From Planococcus maritimus (GTDB lineage: Bacteria > Bacillota > Bacilli > Bacillales_A > Planococcaceae): a DNA stretch of 64,000 nt. Positions 1-8,000 of the stretch are shown one piece after another (position 1 is the stretch's first letter; the number at the start of each line of letters is the position of its first letter). The DNA lies in assembly GCF_001592825.1 (NCBI RefSeq), contig NZ_LTZG01000001.1:620001-684000 (forward strand), written 5' to 3'. The position numbers were made by a program, and so were the translations under genes. A model generated the notes under the pieces. That model did no database searches, was not told the origin of the DNA, and saw only the letters and a list, made by a program, of their open reading frames with translations.

Positions 1-1
1 A

Positions 2-721
2 GCTTGCGGCCAAGAAGATACATCAACCGGAACTACGGAACAAAAAGAGGTATTGGAAATGGGCACGTCCGCTGAGTTCGCACCATTTGAATCGCGCAAT
101 CCACAGGGCGACATCGTTGGTTTTGATATCGACCTTGCCAATTATATCGCAGATGAGCTCGGCGTTGAACTGAAAATCACCGACATGAAATTCGACGGGT
201 TGATCGGTGCTTTGCAAAATGACCGCGTCGATCTCGTTTTGGCTGGCATGTCTGCGACGGATGCCCGTAAAGAAAATGTCGATTTCTCTACGGAATACAA
301 CCATTCAGGCGAAATGTTCGTTTCGGCAAAAGACTCAGGACTTGAAACACTGGAAGACTTGGAAGGATTGACGGTCGGCGTTCAGCTCGGCACGATTCAA
401 GAAGAAGGCGCGAAAGGCATTATCGAAGAAGAAGGCATCGATTTCGAACTGAAAGCACTCGATGATTCCGGGGCACTCGTTCAGGAAATTCTTTCCGGCC
501 GTATCGACGCCGCTTATATGGATAAGCAAGTGGCGCTTGGATATATCGAAGCGCAAGGATTGGACGCTTTTGATGACCCGACCACTGCATCCCCTGGTAT
601 GGCCGTAGCCTTCCCGAAAGACAGCGATTTAGTCGATGAAGTCAACGCTGTGCTCGCTGAAATGGAAGAAAGCGGCAAGTTGGATGAACTGAAAGACAAA
701 TGGCTCACAGACGAGCAGTAA
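2..721 (+). CDS. Polar amino acid ABC transporter substrate-binding lipoprotein (5' end outside window)
   Basis: The reading frame is open from base 2 and begins A-C-G-Q-E-D, so the window starts inside the lipobox and the Cys would carry the lipid anchor. Only the signal peptide is missing. The body is a family 3 solute-binding domain (GTSAEFAPFES, then VGFDIDLANYIADELGV, later DFSTEYNHSGE), closest in style to arginine/polar amino acid receptors such as ArtP. It should sit on the outer face of the membrane and hand its ligand to the permease encoded 31 bp downstream. An internal ATG at 53 is not the real start because the lipobox Cys lies upstream of it. The exact amino acid cannot be told from sequence. 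Confidence 0.92.
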   Translation, partial: ACGQEDTSTGTTEQKEVLEMGTSAEFAPFESRNPQGDIVGFDIDLANYIADELGVELKITDMKFDGLIGALQNDRVDLVLAGMSATDARKENVDFSTEYNHSGEMFVSAKDSGLETLEDLEGLTVGVQLGTIQEEGAKGIIEEEGIDFELKALDDSGALVQEILSGRIDAAYMDKQVALGYIEAQGLDAFDDPTTASPGMAVAFPKDSDLVDEVNAVLAEMEESGKLDELKDKWLTDEQ

Positions 722-752
722 AATTCGCCACTAGAAAAGAGTTGGAACTGTT

Positions 753-1412
753 ATGAATCTTGATTTTTCGCAAATTATCCCATACATCCCCTTTATGCTT
801 GAAGGCATTTGGGTCACTTTAAAATTCGTCTTTTTCGCGATCATTCTCGGCTCTATTCTTGGCACCGTGCTGGCGCTGTTTAAGATTGGTTCAGCCAAGC
901 CGTTGAAATGGTTCGCCGACGCTTATACATCGATTTTTCGCGGCACGCCGCTCATCTTGCAATTGATGATCATTTATTACTCGATCCCTCAATTGACCGG
1001 CTATGATATTTCGCCGTTTCTATCCGCGATTCTCGCATTCGGCTTGAACTCATCCGCCTATATTTCGGAAATCATCCGTGCCGGCATCCAAGCGGTTGAC
1101 AAAGGCCAGCTAGAAGCAGCACAAGCGCTCGGCGTTCCTTACGGTGCAATGATGAAAGACATTATCTTGCCGCAGGCGCTAAAGAACATCTTGCCTGCAT
1201 TGATGAATGAATTTATCACTTTGACGAAAGAATCCGCCATCGTTTCGACGATCGGCTATTTGGACTTGATGCGCCGTGCCCAAGTGGTCGGAGCAGACTT
1301 GTTCCGCAATTTTGAGCCCTTGTTATTTGTCGGTGTGATTTACTGGTGCCTCGTCATGGGCCTTACGGTCATCGGGCGCATGGTTGAAAGGAGATTGAAG
1401 CTTAGTGATTGA
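753..1412 (+). CDS. Amino acid ABC transporter permease
   Basis: This 219-residue polytopic membrane protein is the channel subunit of the transporter encoded by its two neighbours. The His/Glu/Gln/Arg/opine permease signature is visible: an EAA loop ([14 protein letters not shown]...ILPQALKN) that contacts the ATPase, and the segment [15 protein letters not shown] of the membrane domain. Length is normal for the ArtQ/GlnP-type single-domain permeases. The last 8 bp overlap the ATPase gene, which points to translational coupling. The best-supported role is uptake of a polar amino acid. Arginine or cystine are guesses. Confidence 0.93.
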   Translation: MNLDFSQIIPYIPFMLEGIWVTLKFVFFAIILGSILGTVLALFKIGSAKPLKWFADAYTSIFRGTPLILQLMIIYYSIPQLTGYDISPFLSAILAFGLNSSAYISEIIRAGIQAVDKGQLEAAQALGVPYGAMMKDIILPQALKNILPALMNEFITLTKESAIVSTIGYLDLMRRAQVVGADLFRNFEPLLFVGVIYWCLVMGLTVIGRMVERRLKLSD

Positions 1413-2127
1413 TGTACAAGCCCTATCGAAAAAATTCGGGGACAACCTCGTATTGAGTGATATTACCACCAGCATCCAACAAGGGGAAGTCGTCGCGATC
1501 ATCGGCCCGTCCGGTTCCGGCAAATCGACTTTCTTGCGCTGCCTCAACTTACTGGAGACACCGAGTTCAGGAAACATCGAAGTCAACGGCAAGAACTTGA
1601 CCGCCTCCAAAAAAGACATCCATAAAATCCGCCAGCAAATCGGCATGGTGTTCCAACATTTTCATCTATTTCCGCATATGACCGTACAGGATAATTTGAT
1701 GTATGCGCCGATGAAAGCGAAAGGCGTCAAAAAACACGCAGCCGAAGAAAAGGCACGGCAATTACTAGAGCGCGTCGGCTTAGGGCAAAAAGCCAAAGCC
1801 TACCCGAATAGCTTGTCCGGCGGCCAGAAGCAACGCGTAGCGATCGCCCGGGCACTTGCAATGGAACCAGAACTGATGCTATTTGATGAACCTACTTCAG
1901 CACTTGATCCCGAAATGGTGAAGGAAGTGCTTGAAGTGATGAAAGATCTTGCGAAATCCGGCATGACGATGGTCGTCGTCACGCACGAAATGGGATTTGC
2001 CCGAGAAGTCGCTGACCGTGTGTTGTTTCTCGATCACGGCGTTCTTGTCGAAGAAGGCGAACCCGAAAGCTTTTTCCAGCAGCCGAAAAGTGACCGGGCC
2101 CGTAATTTCCTGGATAAAGTACTTTAA
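1405..2127 (+). CDS. Amino acid ABC transporter ATP-binding protein
   Basis: This 240-residue ABC ATPase powers the transporter. Walker A is GPSGSGKST, the Q-loop is in [13 protein letters not shown], the signature is [15 protein letters not shown], Walker B is [15 protein letters not shown] and the switch His is in [10 protein letters not shown]. The start is GTG at 1405, 11 nt after AAAGGAG and overlapping the permease stop codon. All motifs are intact. It is the last gene of the binding protein-permease-ATPase operon. No terminator hairpin is obvious before the next promoter at about 2180. Confidence 0.95.
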   Translation: MIDVQALSKKFGDNLVLSDITTSIQQGEVVAIIGPSGSGKSTFLRCLNLLETPSSGNIEVNGKNLTASKKDIHKIRQQIGMVFQHFHLFPHMTVQDNLMYAPMKAKGVKKHAAEEKARQLLERVGLGQKAKAYPNSLSGGQKQRVAIARALAMEPELMLFDEPTSALDPEMVKEVLEVMKDLAKSGMTMVVVTHEMGFAREVADRVLFLDHGVLVEEGEPESFFQQPKSDRARNFLDKVL

Positions 2128-2180
2128 CGAAAACGTTCATGCGATGCTCAAAACTCCCACCTTCTTTCGGCCTGTCCCCG

Positions 2181-2189
2181 TGCTATAAT
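2181..2189 (+). promoter_or_regulatory. Extended -10 promoter
   Basis: TGCTATAAT forms a perfect extended -10 element about 40 bp before the next start codon. No good -35 is present at the expected distance, as is usual for extended -10 promoters. It separates transcription of the following gene from the ABC transporter operon. Confidence 0.6.
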
Positions 2190-2228
2190 CGGGAGTGCAG
2201 GAAATAGCCGAAATTTGAGGTGGGAGTT

Positions 2229-3098
2229 TTGTTCAGGAAGATTATCATATTGACCCTTACATTATTTTTCATGGCGCTGATCATCTTTACAGCAGTCATG
2301 TTCTTGAAAAATGAAGAAACGCTTTATACCTATGAAGATGTCACGTTAAGTATCGACAAGCCAACCTTCATCACACTCGGTGACGCACAAATTACGACAG
2401 AGGGAGATGTTACAACGAATACTTACCCGCTGACTTTCCTTAGCTTATCTGTCGGTTCACTCACCATTACCGAAGAAACTTTGCCGAATGGGGATGTTTT
2501 TCTGTTCGATAAAGCCGAAAACACCAGCTGGATGCCCATCACTTTTTCCGTGAACCGTAGCGGCTTAGAGGATGCGATGATTACGCATTGGAATGAAGAA
2601 CCGATGCTGCAGCAAGAAGAGGCAGTTTACGGGACGGACGCGACGCGCAATCCGTTCGGCGTTGTCCGCAGCACAGACACGGAAACGCTGGTAGGCAATG
2701 TATACGTATCTCGCACACTGTCGCTTGGCAACGGAGAACGCGTACAGGAATTGCGTCATGAAATATTCAATTTCCCTGTCGAAGAGGGCGTGATGGAAAA
2801 GAGTTTATGGCTTCCGCCAAAACACCAAAGCGAAAGCTGGATGCTTATCTCTACAGAAGCTTTATTCGATTCATCTGAGACCGAGACCGAATGGGTGCAA
2901 TTTGCGAACGAAAACCGTCGCGCGCAGTTTAATTGGCTGACGCCGGATGGACCGCGCCAGAAGATGGAGCTAACGGATGATTTGCGGACTGAGCTCGCCT
3001 ATACGATTCCGGAACAACCGGATTCTGTTTACCGTGAATGGTTCGAAAAAACCTCTTCGCGCTTTTTCGGCTCAATGGAGCAGTATATAAGCGAATAA
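2229..3098 (+). CDS. Membrane-anchored protein of unknown function
   Basis: The product has 289 residues with one N-terminal membrane segment (about residues 4-26, IIILTLTLFFMALIIFTAVMF) and an extracytoplasmic domain rich in beta-prone and acidic sequence. I chose the TTG at 2229 because GAGGTGGGAG lies just before it. The in-frame GTG at 2220 would fall inside that ribosome binding site. I recognise no family. It is a single-gene unit with its own promoter and a terminator 7 bp after the stop. Confidence 0.75.
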   Translation: MFRKIIILTLTLFFMALIIFTAVMFLKNEETLYTYEDVTLSIDKPTFITLGDAQITTEGDVTTNTYPLTFLSLSVGSLTITEETLPNGDVFLFDKAENTSWMPITFSVNRSGLEDAMITHWNEEPMLQQEEAVYGTDATRNPFGVVRSTDTETLVGNVYVSRTLSLGNGERVQELRHEIFNFPVEEGVMEKSLWLPPKHQSESWMLISTEALFDSSETETEWVQFANENRRAQFNWLTPDGPRQKMELTDDLRTELAYTIPEQPDSVYREWFEKTSSRFFGSMEQYISE

Positions 3099-3104
3099 AC
3101 TAAA

Positions 3105-3134
3105 CCCCTCACCCAAAATGGCTGAGGGGTTTTT
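3105..3134 (+). terminator. Rho-independent terminator
   Basis: CCCCTCA pairs with TGAGGGG and is followed by TTTTT, immediately after the stop codon of the membrane-anchored gene. Confidence 0.85.
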
Positions 3135-3185
3135 CACTGTTCATCAGCTAGCGAGTCAAAAAAATACCAAAAAGACAGAATGTTC

Positions 3186-3193
3186 TGTATAAT
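3186..3193 (+). promoter_or_regulatory. Probable -10 box for the small duplicated protein
   Basis: TGTATAAT contains a consensus -10 hexamer (3188-3193) 57 bp before the next start codon. No convincing -35 is visible, so the assignment rests on the -10 alone. Confidence 0.45.
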
Positions 3194-3250
3194 AAAAAAG
3201 GAATAAAGCCCTTGCCATTCTTGCGATTTCAATAGAAGGAGGATATTATC

Positions 3251-3523
3251 ATGGAACGTAAATGGGTGGAACGCAAAGAAGTCGAAACGCGGCTTGATGA
3301 AGAGTTCAATGCAATTTTGAACATGATTGGCGAAGGCGGCCCAGATTACGCAAGAATTGATGAAGATAGCGAACCGAAAGAATTGAAGGATTGGCTAGCT
3401 GAAGAATTCGATTCGATTTTGAACATGATCGGTGAAGGCGGGCCGGATTATGCAAGAAACGACGAAGACATCGAGATGCAAATCATGAAACATGATGAAA
3501 CCAAAGCCAAAGGCCTTCACTGA
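3251..3523 (+). CDS. Small acidic protein made of two near-identical repeats
   Basis: A 90-residue cytoplasmic-type protein with a strong ribosome binding site (AGAAGGAGG). Residues of about 14-42 and 47-75 are copies of one unit: a D/AEEF segment, then ILNMIGEGGPDYAR, then an acidic tail. The two copies match almost exactly over the GEGGPDYAR core. There is no signal peptide, membrane segment or Cys. I recognise no family. The C-terminal tail is Met/His/Lys rich. It is monocistronic, between its own promoter and a 20-bp bidirectional terminator. It is expressed-looking but of unknown role. Confidence 0.8.
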   Translation: MERKWVERKEVETRLDEEFNAILNMIGEGGPDYARIDEDSEPKELKDWLAEEFDSILNMIGEGGPDYARNDEDIEMQIMKHDETKAKGLH

Positions 3524-3552
3524 TGCTCTCTTAGTATCCGGGGAGCGATTGA

Positions 3553-3597
3553 AAAAGCACCAATTGAACGGAGGAATTCCGTTCAATTGGTGCTTTT
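3553..3597. terminator. Bidirectional terminator with a 20-bp perfect stem
   Basis: Arms 3553-3572 and 3578-3597 are perfectly complementary around a 5-nt loop. The A-tract on one side and T-tract on the other let it serve the small gene on the plus strand and the oxidoreductase on the minus strand. Confidence 0.9.
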
Positions 3598-3599
3598 GT

Positions 3600-4607
3600 T
3601 TATTCCATCATATCTGAAAGCAATGAATAGGAACGCAGGCGATCTTCCTGGTAGAAGATCGGGGAACTGACGATCACTTCATTGGCACGGGTTTTGTCAA
3701 TAAAGGCCGCAAGCTTTTCACGGACAACTTCCGGTGTGCCGACGATCATCGATTCGGATTTGAGCTTATCGCGGAACATGACGATTTCACGCGGCGTCCA
3801 GGCTGCTCCAAGATCTTCGATCGGCGGTTGGAATGTTGTCGGTTCGCCTTTCATCAAAGCAAACATCTGCTGCTGCGAAGATGTGGCAAGCCATTCCGCA
3901 CGCTCTTGCGTATCAGCGACGATAAGCGAGACGCCGACCATCGCATACGGTCTGTCGAGCGACGCAGAAGGTTTGAAGTTCTGATGGTATAGTTGCAGCG
4001 CCTGCATCGTGAAGTCCGGCGCAAAATGGCTGGCGAATGAAAAAGGCAAGCCTTTTTGTGCAGCGAGCTGCGCGCTGAAACCGCTCGAACCGAGCAGCCA
4101 AGGGGGGATGTCCATGCCTGTTCCCGGATACGCTTTGACCCGTCCGACTGGCTTGTCGGAGAAATAATTCTCCAACTCCATCACTTGCTGCGGGAACTCA
4201 TCCCCTGAGCTGTTAAGCGAACGGCGCAAAGCGTAAGCCGTCGCCTGATCGCTTCCTGGCGCACGCCCTAGCCCTAGGTCGATGCGATCCGGATACAATG
4301 ACGCGAGCGTCCCGAATTGTTCAGCGATAACGAGTGGTGCGTGGTTCGGCAGCATGACACCGCCTGAGCCGACACGGATCGACTCGGTTTTGCCGGCGAT
4401 ATGCCCGATCAATACCGATGTTGCTGAACTGCCGATGCCCGGCATGTTATGGTGTTCCGCCAACCAGTAGCGGTTAAAGCCTAGTTTTTCCACGTGCTGC
4501 GCAAGTTCTACGCTATTGGCAAATGATTCCGTTGCATTGCTGCCTTCATTGACTGGCGCCAAATCGAGCACAGCTAGAGGAATCTGTTGAAATGTTTTTT
4601 GTGTCAT
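3600..4607 (-). CDS. LLM class flavin-dependent oxidoreductase (luciferase-like)
   Basis: The 335-residue product is a bacterial luciferase-like TIM-barrel oxidoreductase of the MsnO8/YvbT type. Visible family segments are [43 protein letters not shown], and [11 protein letters not shown]. It should use reduced FMN and oxygen on an unknown substrate. I start at ATG 4607 because AAAGGAG lies 11 nt upstream. A GTG at 4619 would abut that site. It stands alone, converging on the gene before it. Confidence 0.88.
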   Translation of the reverse strand: MTQKTFQQIPLAVLDLAPVNEGSNATESFANSVELAQHVEKLGFNRYWLAEHHNMPGIGSSATSVLIGHIAGKTESIRVGSGGVMLPNHAPLVIAEQFGTLASLYPDRIDLGLGRAPGSDQATAYALRRSLNSSGDEFPQQVMELENYFSDKPVGRVKAYPGTGMDIPPWLLGSSGFSAQLAAQKGLPFSFASHFAPDFTMQALQLYHQNFKPSASLDRPYAMVGVSLIVADTQERAEWLATSSQQQMFALMKGEPTTFQPPIEDLGAAWTPREIVMFRDKLKSESMIVGTPEVVREKLAAFIDKTRANEVIVSSPIFYQEDRLRSYSLLSDMME

Positions 4608-4686
4608 ATTGAATAGCACTCCTTTACCTCACCTATTGTAACGCTTCAGTTTCAGAAGGCGTACGAAAATGCTCACGCAGACAGAT

Positions 4687-4718
4687 AGAAAAAAACCGCC
4701 ATCCCATGACAGCGGTTT
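4687..4718 (-). terminator. Rho-independent terminator of the chromate unit
   Basis: On the minus strand AAACCGC pairs with GCGGTTT and is followed by a T-run, just after the chrA stop codon. Confidence 0.8.
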
Positions 4719-4722
4719 CTCT

Positions 4723-5916
4723 TTAGATCCATGCGATTAATGTTCCGCCGAGCGCGCCGCACAAAACGATAACCCAAGGCGGAAGTTTCCAGTAGACGAG
4801 CAAGCTGAAAAGAATGGCCGCCAATGCAAAATCGGCCGGCTGTGTGATTGAGCTCGTCCAGATAGGTGTGTAAAACGCTGAAATCAAAATGCCGAGCACG
4901 GCCGCATTGACTCCCATAATAGCGCCTTTGACTTTTTGGTTCGTACGCAGTGCGTCCCAAAACGGCAACACTCCGACGATCAATAAAAACGCAGGCAAAA
5001 AGATGGCCACAGTAGCGAATAAACCGCCAGCCCAACCATTCATCACGGTTCCAAGATACGCAGCAAACGTAAACAAGGGACCTGGAACGGCTTGTGTCGC
5101 CCCGTACCCGGCAAGAAAGGCTTCTTCCGTTAACCAGCCGGTCGGCACAAATTCTCGTTCTAGAAGCGGCAAGACGACATGCCCTCCTCCAAACACTAAG
5201 GAGCCGGCACGGTAGAAACTGTCGAACATCGCCACCCAGTAAGAACCGGTCACTTCACGCAAAATCGGCAGCGAGACAAGAAAGGCAAAGAACAACATCA
5301 GGCTCAATGCCCCTATTTTTTTCGTGACGGGAAATTTCATGCGGCCTTCTGTCGTTTCCGCACTGTTTTTATAAAGCATATAGCCGATCAACGCCGCTAT
5401 TAAAATGACCCCGATCTGCGATAGCGATGAGGGCCACAACAAGGTACCGATCAACGCCAATAGCGCCAGCGCCTTGCGCTTGAGGTCCGGCGCCAAATTT
5501 TTCGCCATCCCCAAAATGGCGTGGGCGACAACCGCCACTGCGACAATTTTCAATCCCTTGATCCAGCCCGCATCTGAGACATCAAAACTTTGCAAAAGCA
5601 ACGCGAACAAGATGAGCGCGATCACAGAAGGCAACGTAAAACCGATAAAAGAAACGATTCCCCCGATAAGTCCTCCGCGCATGACCCCGATTCCGATTCC
5701 GACTTGGCTGCTGGCAGGTCCTGGCAAGAATTGGGCAAGCGCCACTAAATCGGCATAGCTTTTTTCATCCATCCATTTTCTTCTGCGGACATATTCGTTA
5801 TGGAAATAGCCTAAATGCGCAATAGGCCCGCCGAACGAAGTCAGTCCGAGACGTGTCGAGACGAACAAAATTTCCAATAAGAGTTTCAGTCGATTTTCTT
5901 TTTGTGGTTGAGCCAT
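4723..5916 (-). CDS. chrA: Chromate transporter ChrA, two-domain form
   Basis: The 397-residue membrane protein holds both halves of the CHR fold. The N-terminal half has FGGPIAHLGYFH and LAQFLPGPASSQVGIGIG. The C-terminal half has FGGGHVVLPLL and GYGATQAVPGPLFTFAAYLG. CHR proteins of this long form export chromate and confer resistance. The start at 5916 is preceded by a gene for a PadR regulator with a 17-bp gap, so the two are co-transcribed. No chrB is present. Function as a chromate pump is a family inference. Confidence 0.92.
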   Translation of the reverse strand: MAQPQKENRLKLLLEILFVSTRLGLTSFGGPIAHLGYFHNEYVRRRKWMDEKSYADLVALAQFLPGPASSQVGIGIGVMRGGLIGGIVSFIGFTLPSVIALILFALLLQSFDVSDAGWIKGLKIVAVAVVAHAILGMAKNLAPDLKRKALALLALIGTLLWPSSLSQIGVILIAALIGYMLYKNSAETTEGRMKFPVTKKIGALSLMLFFAFLVSLPILREVTGSYWVAMFDSFYRAGSLVFGGGHVVLPLLEREFVPTGWLTEEAFLAGYGATQAVPGPLFTFAAYLGTVMNGWAGGLFATVAIFLPAFLLIVGVLPFWDALRTNQKVKGAIMGVNAAVLGILISAFYTPIWTSSITQPADFALAAILFSLLVYWKLPPWVIVLCGALGGTLIAWI

Positions 5917-5933
5917 AATTCTCTCCTATCCCG

Positions 5934-6242
5934 TTAATCTTTGATTTCCTTGAACAATTCATACGCTTTCTCTTGCGCATCCTTTAGTACACAACTTCCT
6001 TTTTCGGTAATGCTGTAATATTTGCGAATATGGCCATCTACTTTTCGCTCTTCTCGCAGCAACAAACCATCTGATTCCATGCCGTGAAGAATCGGATATA
6101 AGGTACCAGGACCGATGGAATAGCCATGTTCGCGCAGCTCCTCAAGCATCCAAGTCCCGTAGATGGGGCTTTGTTTCGCATGATGCAGCACATGAATGTG
6201 TATAAAACCGAGAAATAACTTCCGCAGCACTTTGTCTTCCAT
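5934..6242 (-). CDS. PadR family transcriptional regulator
   Basis: A 102-residue winged-helix regulator. The PadR core is plain: ILHHAKQSPIYGTWMLEEL, then GYSIGPGTLYPILHGMESDGLL, then REERKVDGHIRKYYSITEKG. The start is ATG 6242, which lies 7 nt after AAGGAG, in preference to ATG 6248, which is only 1 nt away. It leads the chrA transcript and faces a perfect palindrome placed just after its promoter, which suggests autorepression relieved by chromate or another inducer. Confidence 0.9.
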   Translation of the reverse strand: MEDKVLRKLFLGFIHIHVLHHAKQSPIYGTWMLEELREHGYSIGPGTLYPILHGMESDGLLLREERKVDGHIRKYYSITEKGSCVLKDAQEKAYELFKEIKD

Positions 6243-6279
6243 GGACATGCTCCTTCATAAATTTGCTGATTACGAAATC

Positions 6280-6331
6280 TGATATCGGTTTTCGATATCA
6301 TTACTTTACCCGATGAAAAAAACATATTCAA
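6280..6331 (-). promoter_or_regulatory. padR-chrA promoter with downstream palindromic operator
   Basis: On the minus strand TTGAAT (6326-6331), a 17-bp spacer and TAAAGT (6303-6308) make a sigma-A-type promoter. Directly after the -10 lies the inverted repeat TGATATCG-GTTTT-CGATATCA (6280-6300), where a bound repressor would block initiation. Confidence 0.65.
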
Positions 6332-6381
6332 CGAAATAAGCGATTCTTTACAAAGCTTTAATATAGCTGCCAGTTCCCATC

Positions 6382-6406
6382 AAAAAACCGGCCCTCTGTG
6401 GACCGG
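6382..6406 (-). terminator. Rho-independent terminator
   Basis: On the minus strand CCGGTCC pairs with GGGCCGG (one G-U pair) and runs into TTTTTT. The stem starts right at the stop codon of the HAD gene. Confidence 0.82.
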
Positions 6407-7075
6407 CTACGCATTTAATGTCTCGATGATACGGTTCAATTCATCCAATTTTACAATTTGAGCATTTGCTAACGGTGCTTCGTCCAGCGTACTTGAAGGC
6501 TTCCATACGCCAAACATTCCGATGGCTTGTGCCGCGTCAATATCATTCACGGGATGATCCCCGACGAATATGCTTTCCGCTGCGTCCACACCGAGTCTTC
6601 CTAGTGCCCTGCAGAAGATTTCCGGGTCGGGCTTTCTTAGGTTTTCACTTTCAGAAATCAATATCGCATCCATATGATGTGCGATTCCCAAAGCGTCGAT
6701 ATTGCCCATTTGAAACGGATGTTTGCCGTTTGAAATAATGCCCAATTTCAAGCCTTGTGCTTTTAAACTTTCCAGTAAGGTTTCGAGCCCTTCGAACGGG
6801 ACGCAGTAGAAGCGAAAATGATCGAGGTAATCTTCTAATAGAGATTCCATAGTCACCTGCTCAATCTCGAATTCCTGAATCAATTGCCTATAGACTTTGT
6901 CTTTCCACACATAGCCTCGCTGGTCCAATTCGATAAACCGTTCCCTATAGAGCACTTTTGGAATATGTCCCAATGACGGCCGTAAGCGCTCATATTGTTC
7001 AGCGATGAAAGAGGCGACCGTGGCATCTCTATTGAGCAGAGTTCCATCCAAATCAAAGAGCACCGCTTTAATCAT
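6407..7075 (-). CDS. HAD family hydrolase (phosphatase)
   Basis: A 222-residue haloacid dehalogenase-like phosphatase. Motif I is VLFDLDGTLLNRD with the nucleophile Asp, motif II is LGIISNGKHP, a Lys lies in LRKPDPEIF, and motif IV is VGDHPVNDIDAA. The helical cap lies between motifs I and II (subfamily IA). I start at ATG 7075, which overlaps the stop of the upstream phosphatase gene by 8 bp. The open frame extends further upstream but that part is not homologous. The substrate is unknown. Confidence 0.88.
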   Translation of the reverse strand: MIKAVLFDLDGTLLNRDATVASFIAEQYERLRPSLGHIPKVLYRERFIELDQRGYVWKDKVYRQLIQEFEIEQVTMESLLEDYLDHFRFYCVPFEGLETLLESLKAQGLKLGIISNGKHPFQMGNIDALGIAHHMDAILISESENLRKPDPEIFCRALGRLGVDAAESIFVGDHPVNDIDAAQAIGMFGVWKPSSTLDEAPLANAQIVKLDELNRIIETLNA

Positions 7076-7625
7076 CAGGAGTGCCTTCGTTCCATAAGCG
7101 TTTGCAGCTCGTTCCGGAGGGTTCAATGGTTAACACGTACACATCCGGATTGCTCAATCTGCGCCACTCTTCAAAACCGAAGCCATCGATATAACGTGAC
7201 ACTAATAGCGCCATAATATTGCCGTGTGTCACGATGGCAGTGCGTTCGCAATCACTGCTTTCCAGCTCTCGTACTACTTGAGAAATCCGTTCAAGCGCTT
7301 GTGTGCTCGACTCTCCCCCTTCTAGGACGAGATCGCGGTCATCAAATGTGTTTTTCAATTGTTCAAACCAATCTGGGAGATTTCCGGAACTGAGCACCCG
7401 TTCTTTCAAACGTTCGTCGGTTTCCACTTCGACGGCCAAAGCCTTAGCCAACGCCTCGATCGATTGAACGGCCCTGGTATAAGGGCTCGAAATGATTCGT
7501 TTAATGCCCGCATCGCTTAAAAATCCGGCCAGGCTCAGTGCCTGTTCCCTTCCCGCTTCAGTCAAATGTGCATCCGGTTCCTGGCCGCTGGCGGCGCAAT
7601 GCCGGATGATGTAAATCGTCGTCAC
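7068..7625 (-). CDS. Histidine phosphatase family protein
   Basis: A 185-residue member of the phosphoglycerate mutase-like branch. The phosphorylated His is in IYIIRHCAASGQ, the Arg pair lies in SSPYTRAVQS, an acidic region follows (LKERVLSSGNLPDW), and the second catalytic His is in AIVTHGNIMALL. Cys after RH replaces the more usual Gly, a change seen in some family members. It lies between a small membrane protein gene (6-bp gap) and the HAD phosphatase gene (overlap), so the three form one operon. Substrate unknown. Confidence 0.88.
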   Translation of the reverse strand: MTTIYIIRHCAASGQEPDAHLTEAGREQALSLAGFLSDAGIKRIISSPYTRAVQSIEALAKALAVEVETDERLKERVLSSGNLPDWFEQLKNTFDDRDLVLEGGESSTQALERISQVVRELESSDCERTAIVTHGNIMALLVSRYIDGFGFEEWRRLSNPDVYVLTIEPSGTSCKRLWNEGTPDD

Positions 7626-7631
7626 TACCTA

Positions 7632-7838
7632 TCACTCCGTTTCCGGTCCTAAGCCAAACAGATCCGCTATGATTTCCGCACTACCAGGCGAGAACATGAA
7701 CAATGAAAACCCAATGCACGCTGCGCCGCCTACTAACAATCCGATTTTCACACCGGCTGAAAACCCTCTTTTTGGCAAAATCCCTGCAAATAATAAACAA
7801 ATTCCAATGAATAACAACAGCATATACCAGAAGCCCAT
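7632..7838 (-). CDS. Small two-helix membrane protein
   Basis: A 68-residue protein with two predicted membrane helices (about residues 3-21 and 30-50) and a short acidic tail. A GGGGTGG-type ribosome binding site precedes the ATG at 7838. It is the first gene of the phosphatase operon. I recognise no family. Confidence 0.72.
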   Translation of the reverse strand: MGFWYMLLLFIGICLLFAGILPKRGFSAGVKIGLLVGGAACIGFSLFMFSPGSAEIIADLFGLGPETE

Positions 7839-7956
7839 GCGCCCACCCCTTTTTCCTTATTACTCTTTGGACGCCTATTATATGGAAAGGTTCGGTTATT
7901 TCCTGAGTAATATCACCTGTATTTCCAGCTTACCATACGCTTTACTGCTTGCTATC

Positions 7957-7997
7957 AAAAAAATCACCCACTGCCAATGTTTCGGCAGCAGGTGATT
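7957..7997 (-). terminator. Rho-independent terminator after the acyl-CoA operon
   Basis: A two-part stem (AATCACC/GGTGATT and CTGCC/GGCAG) lies just beyond the acyl-CoA dehydrogenase stop and ends in a T-tract on the minus strand. Confidence 0.85.
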
Positions 7998-8000
7998 TCT

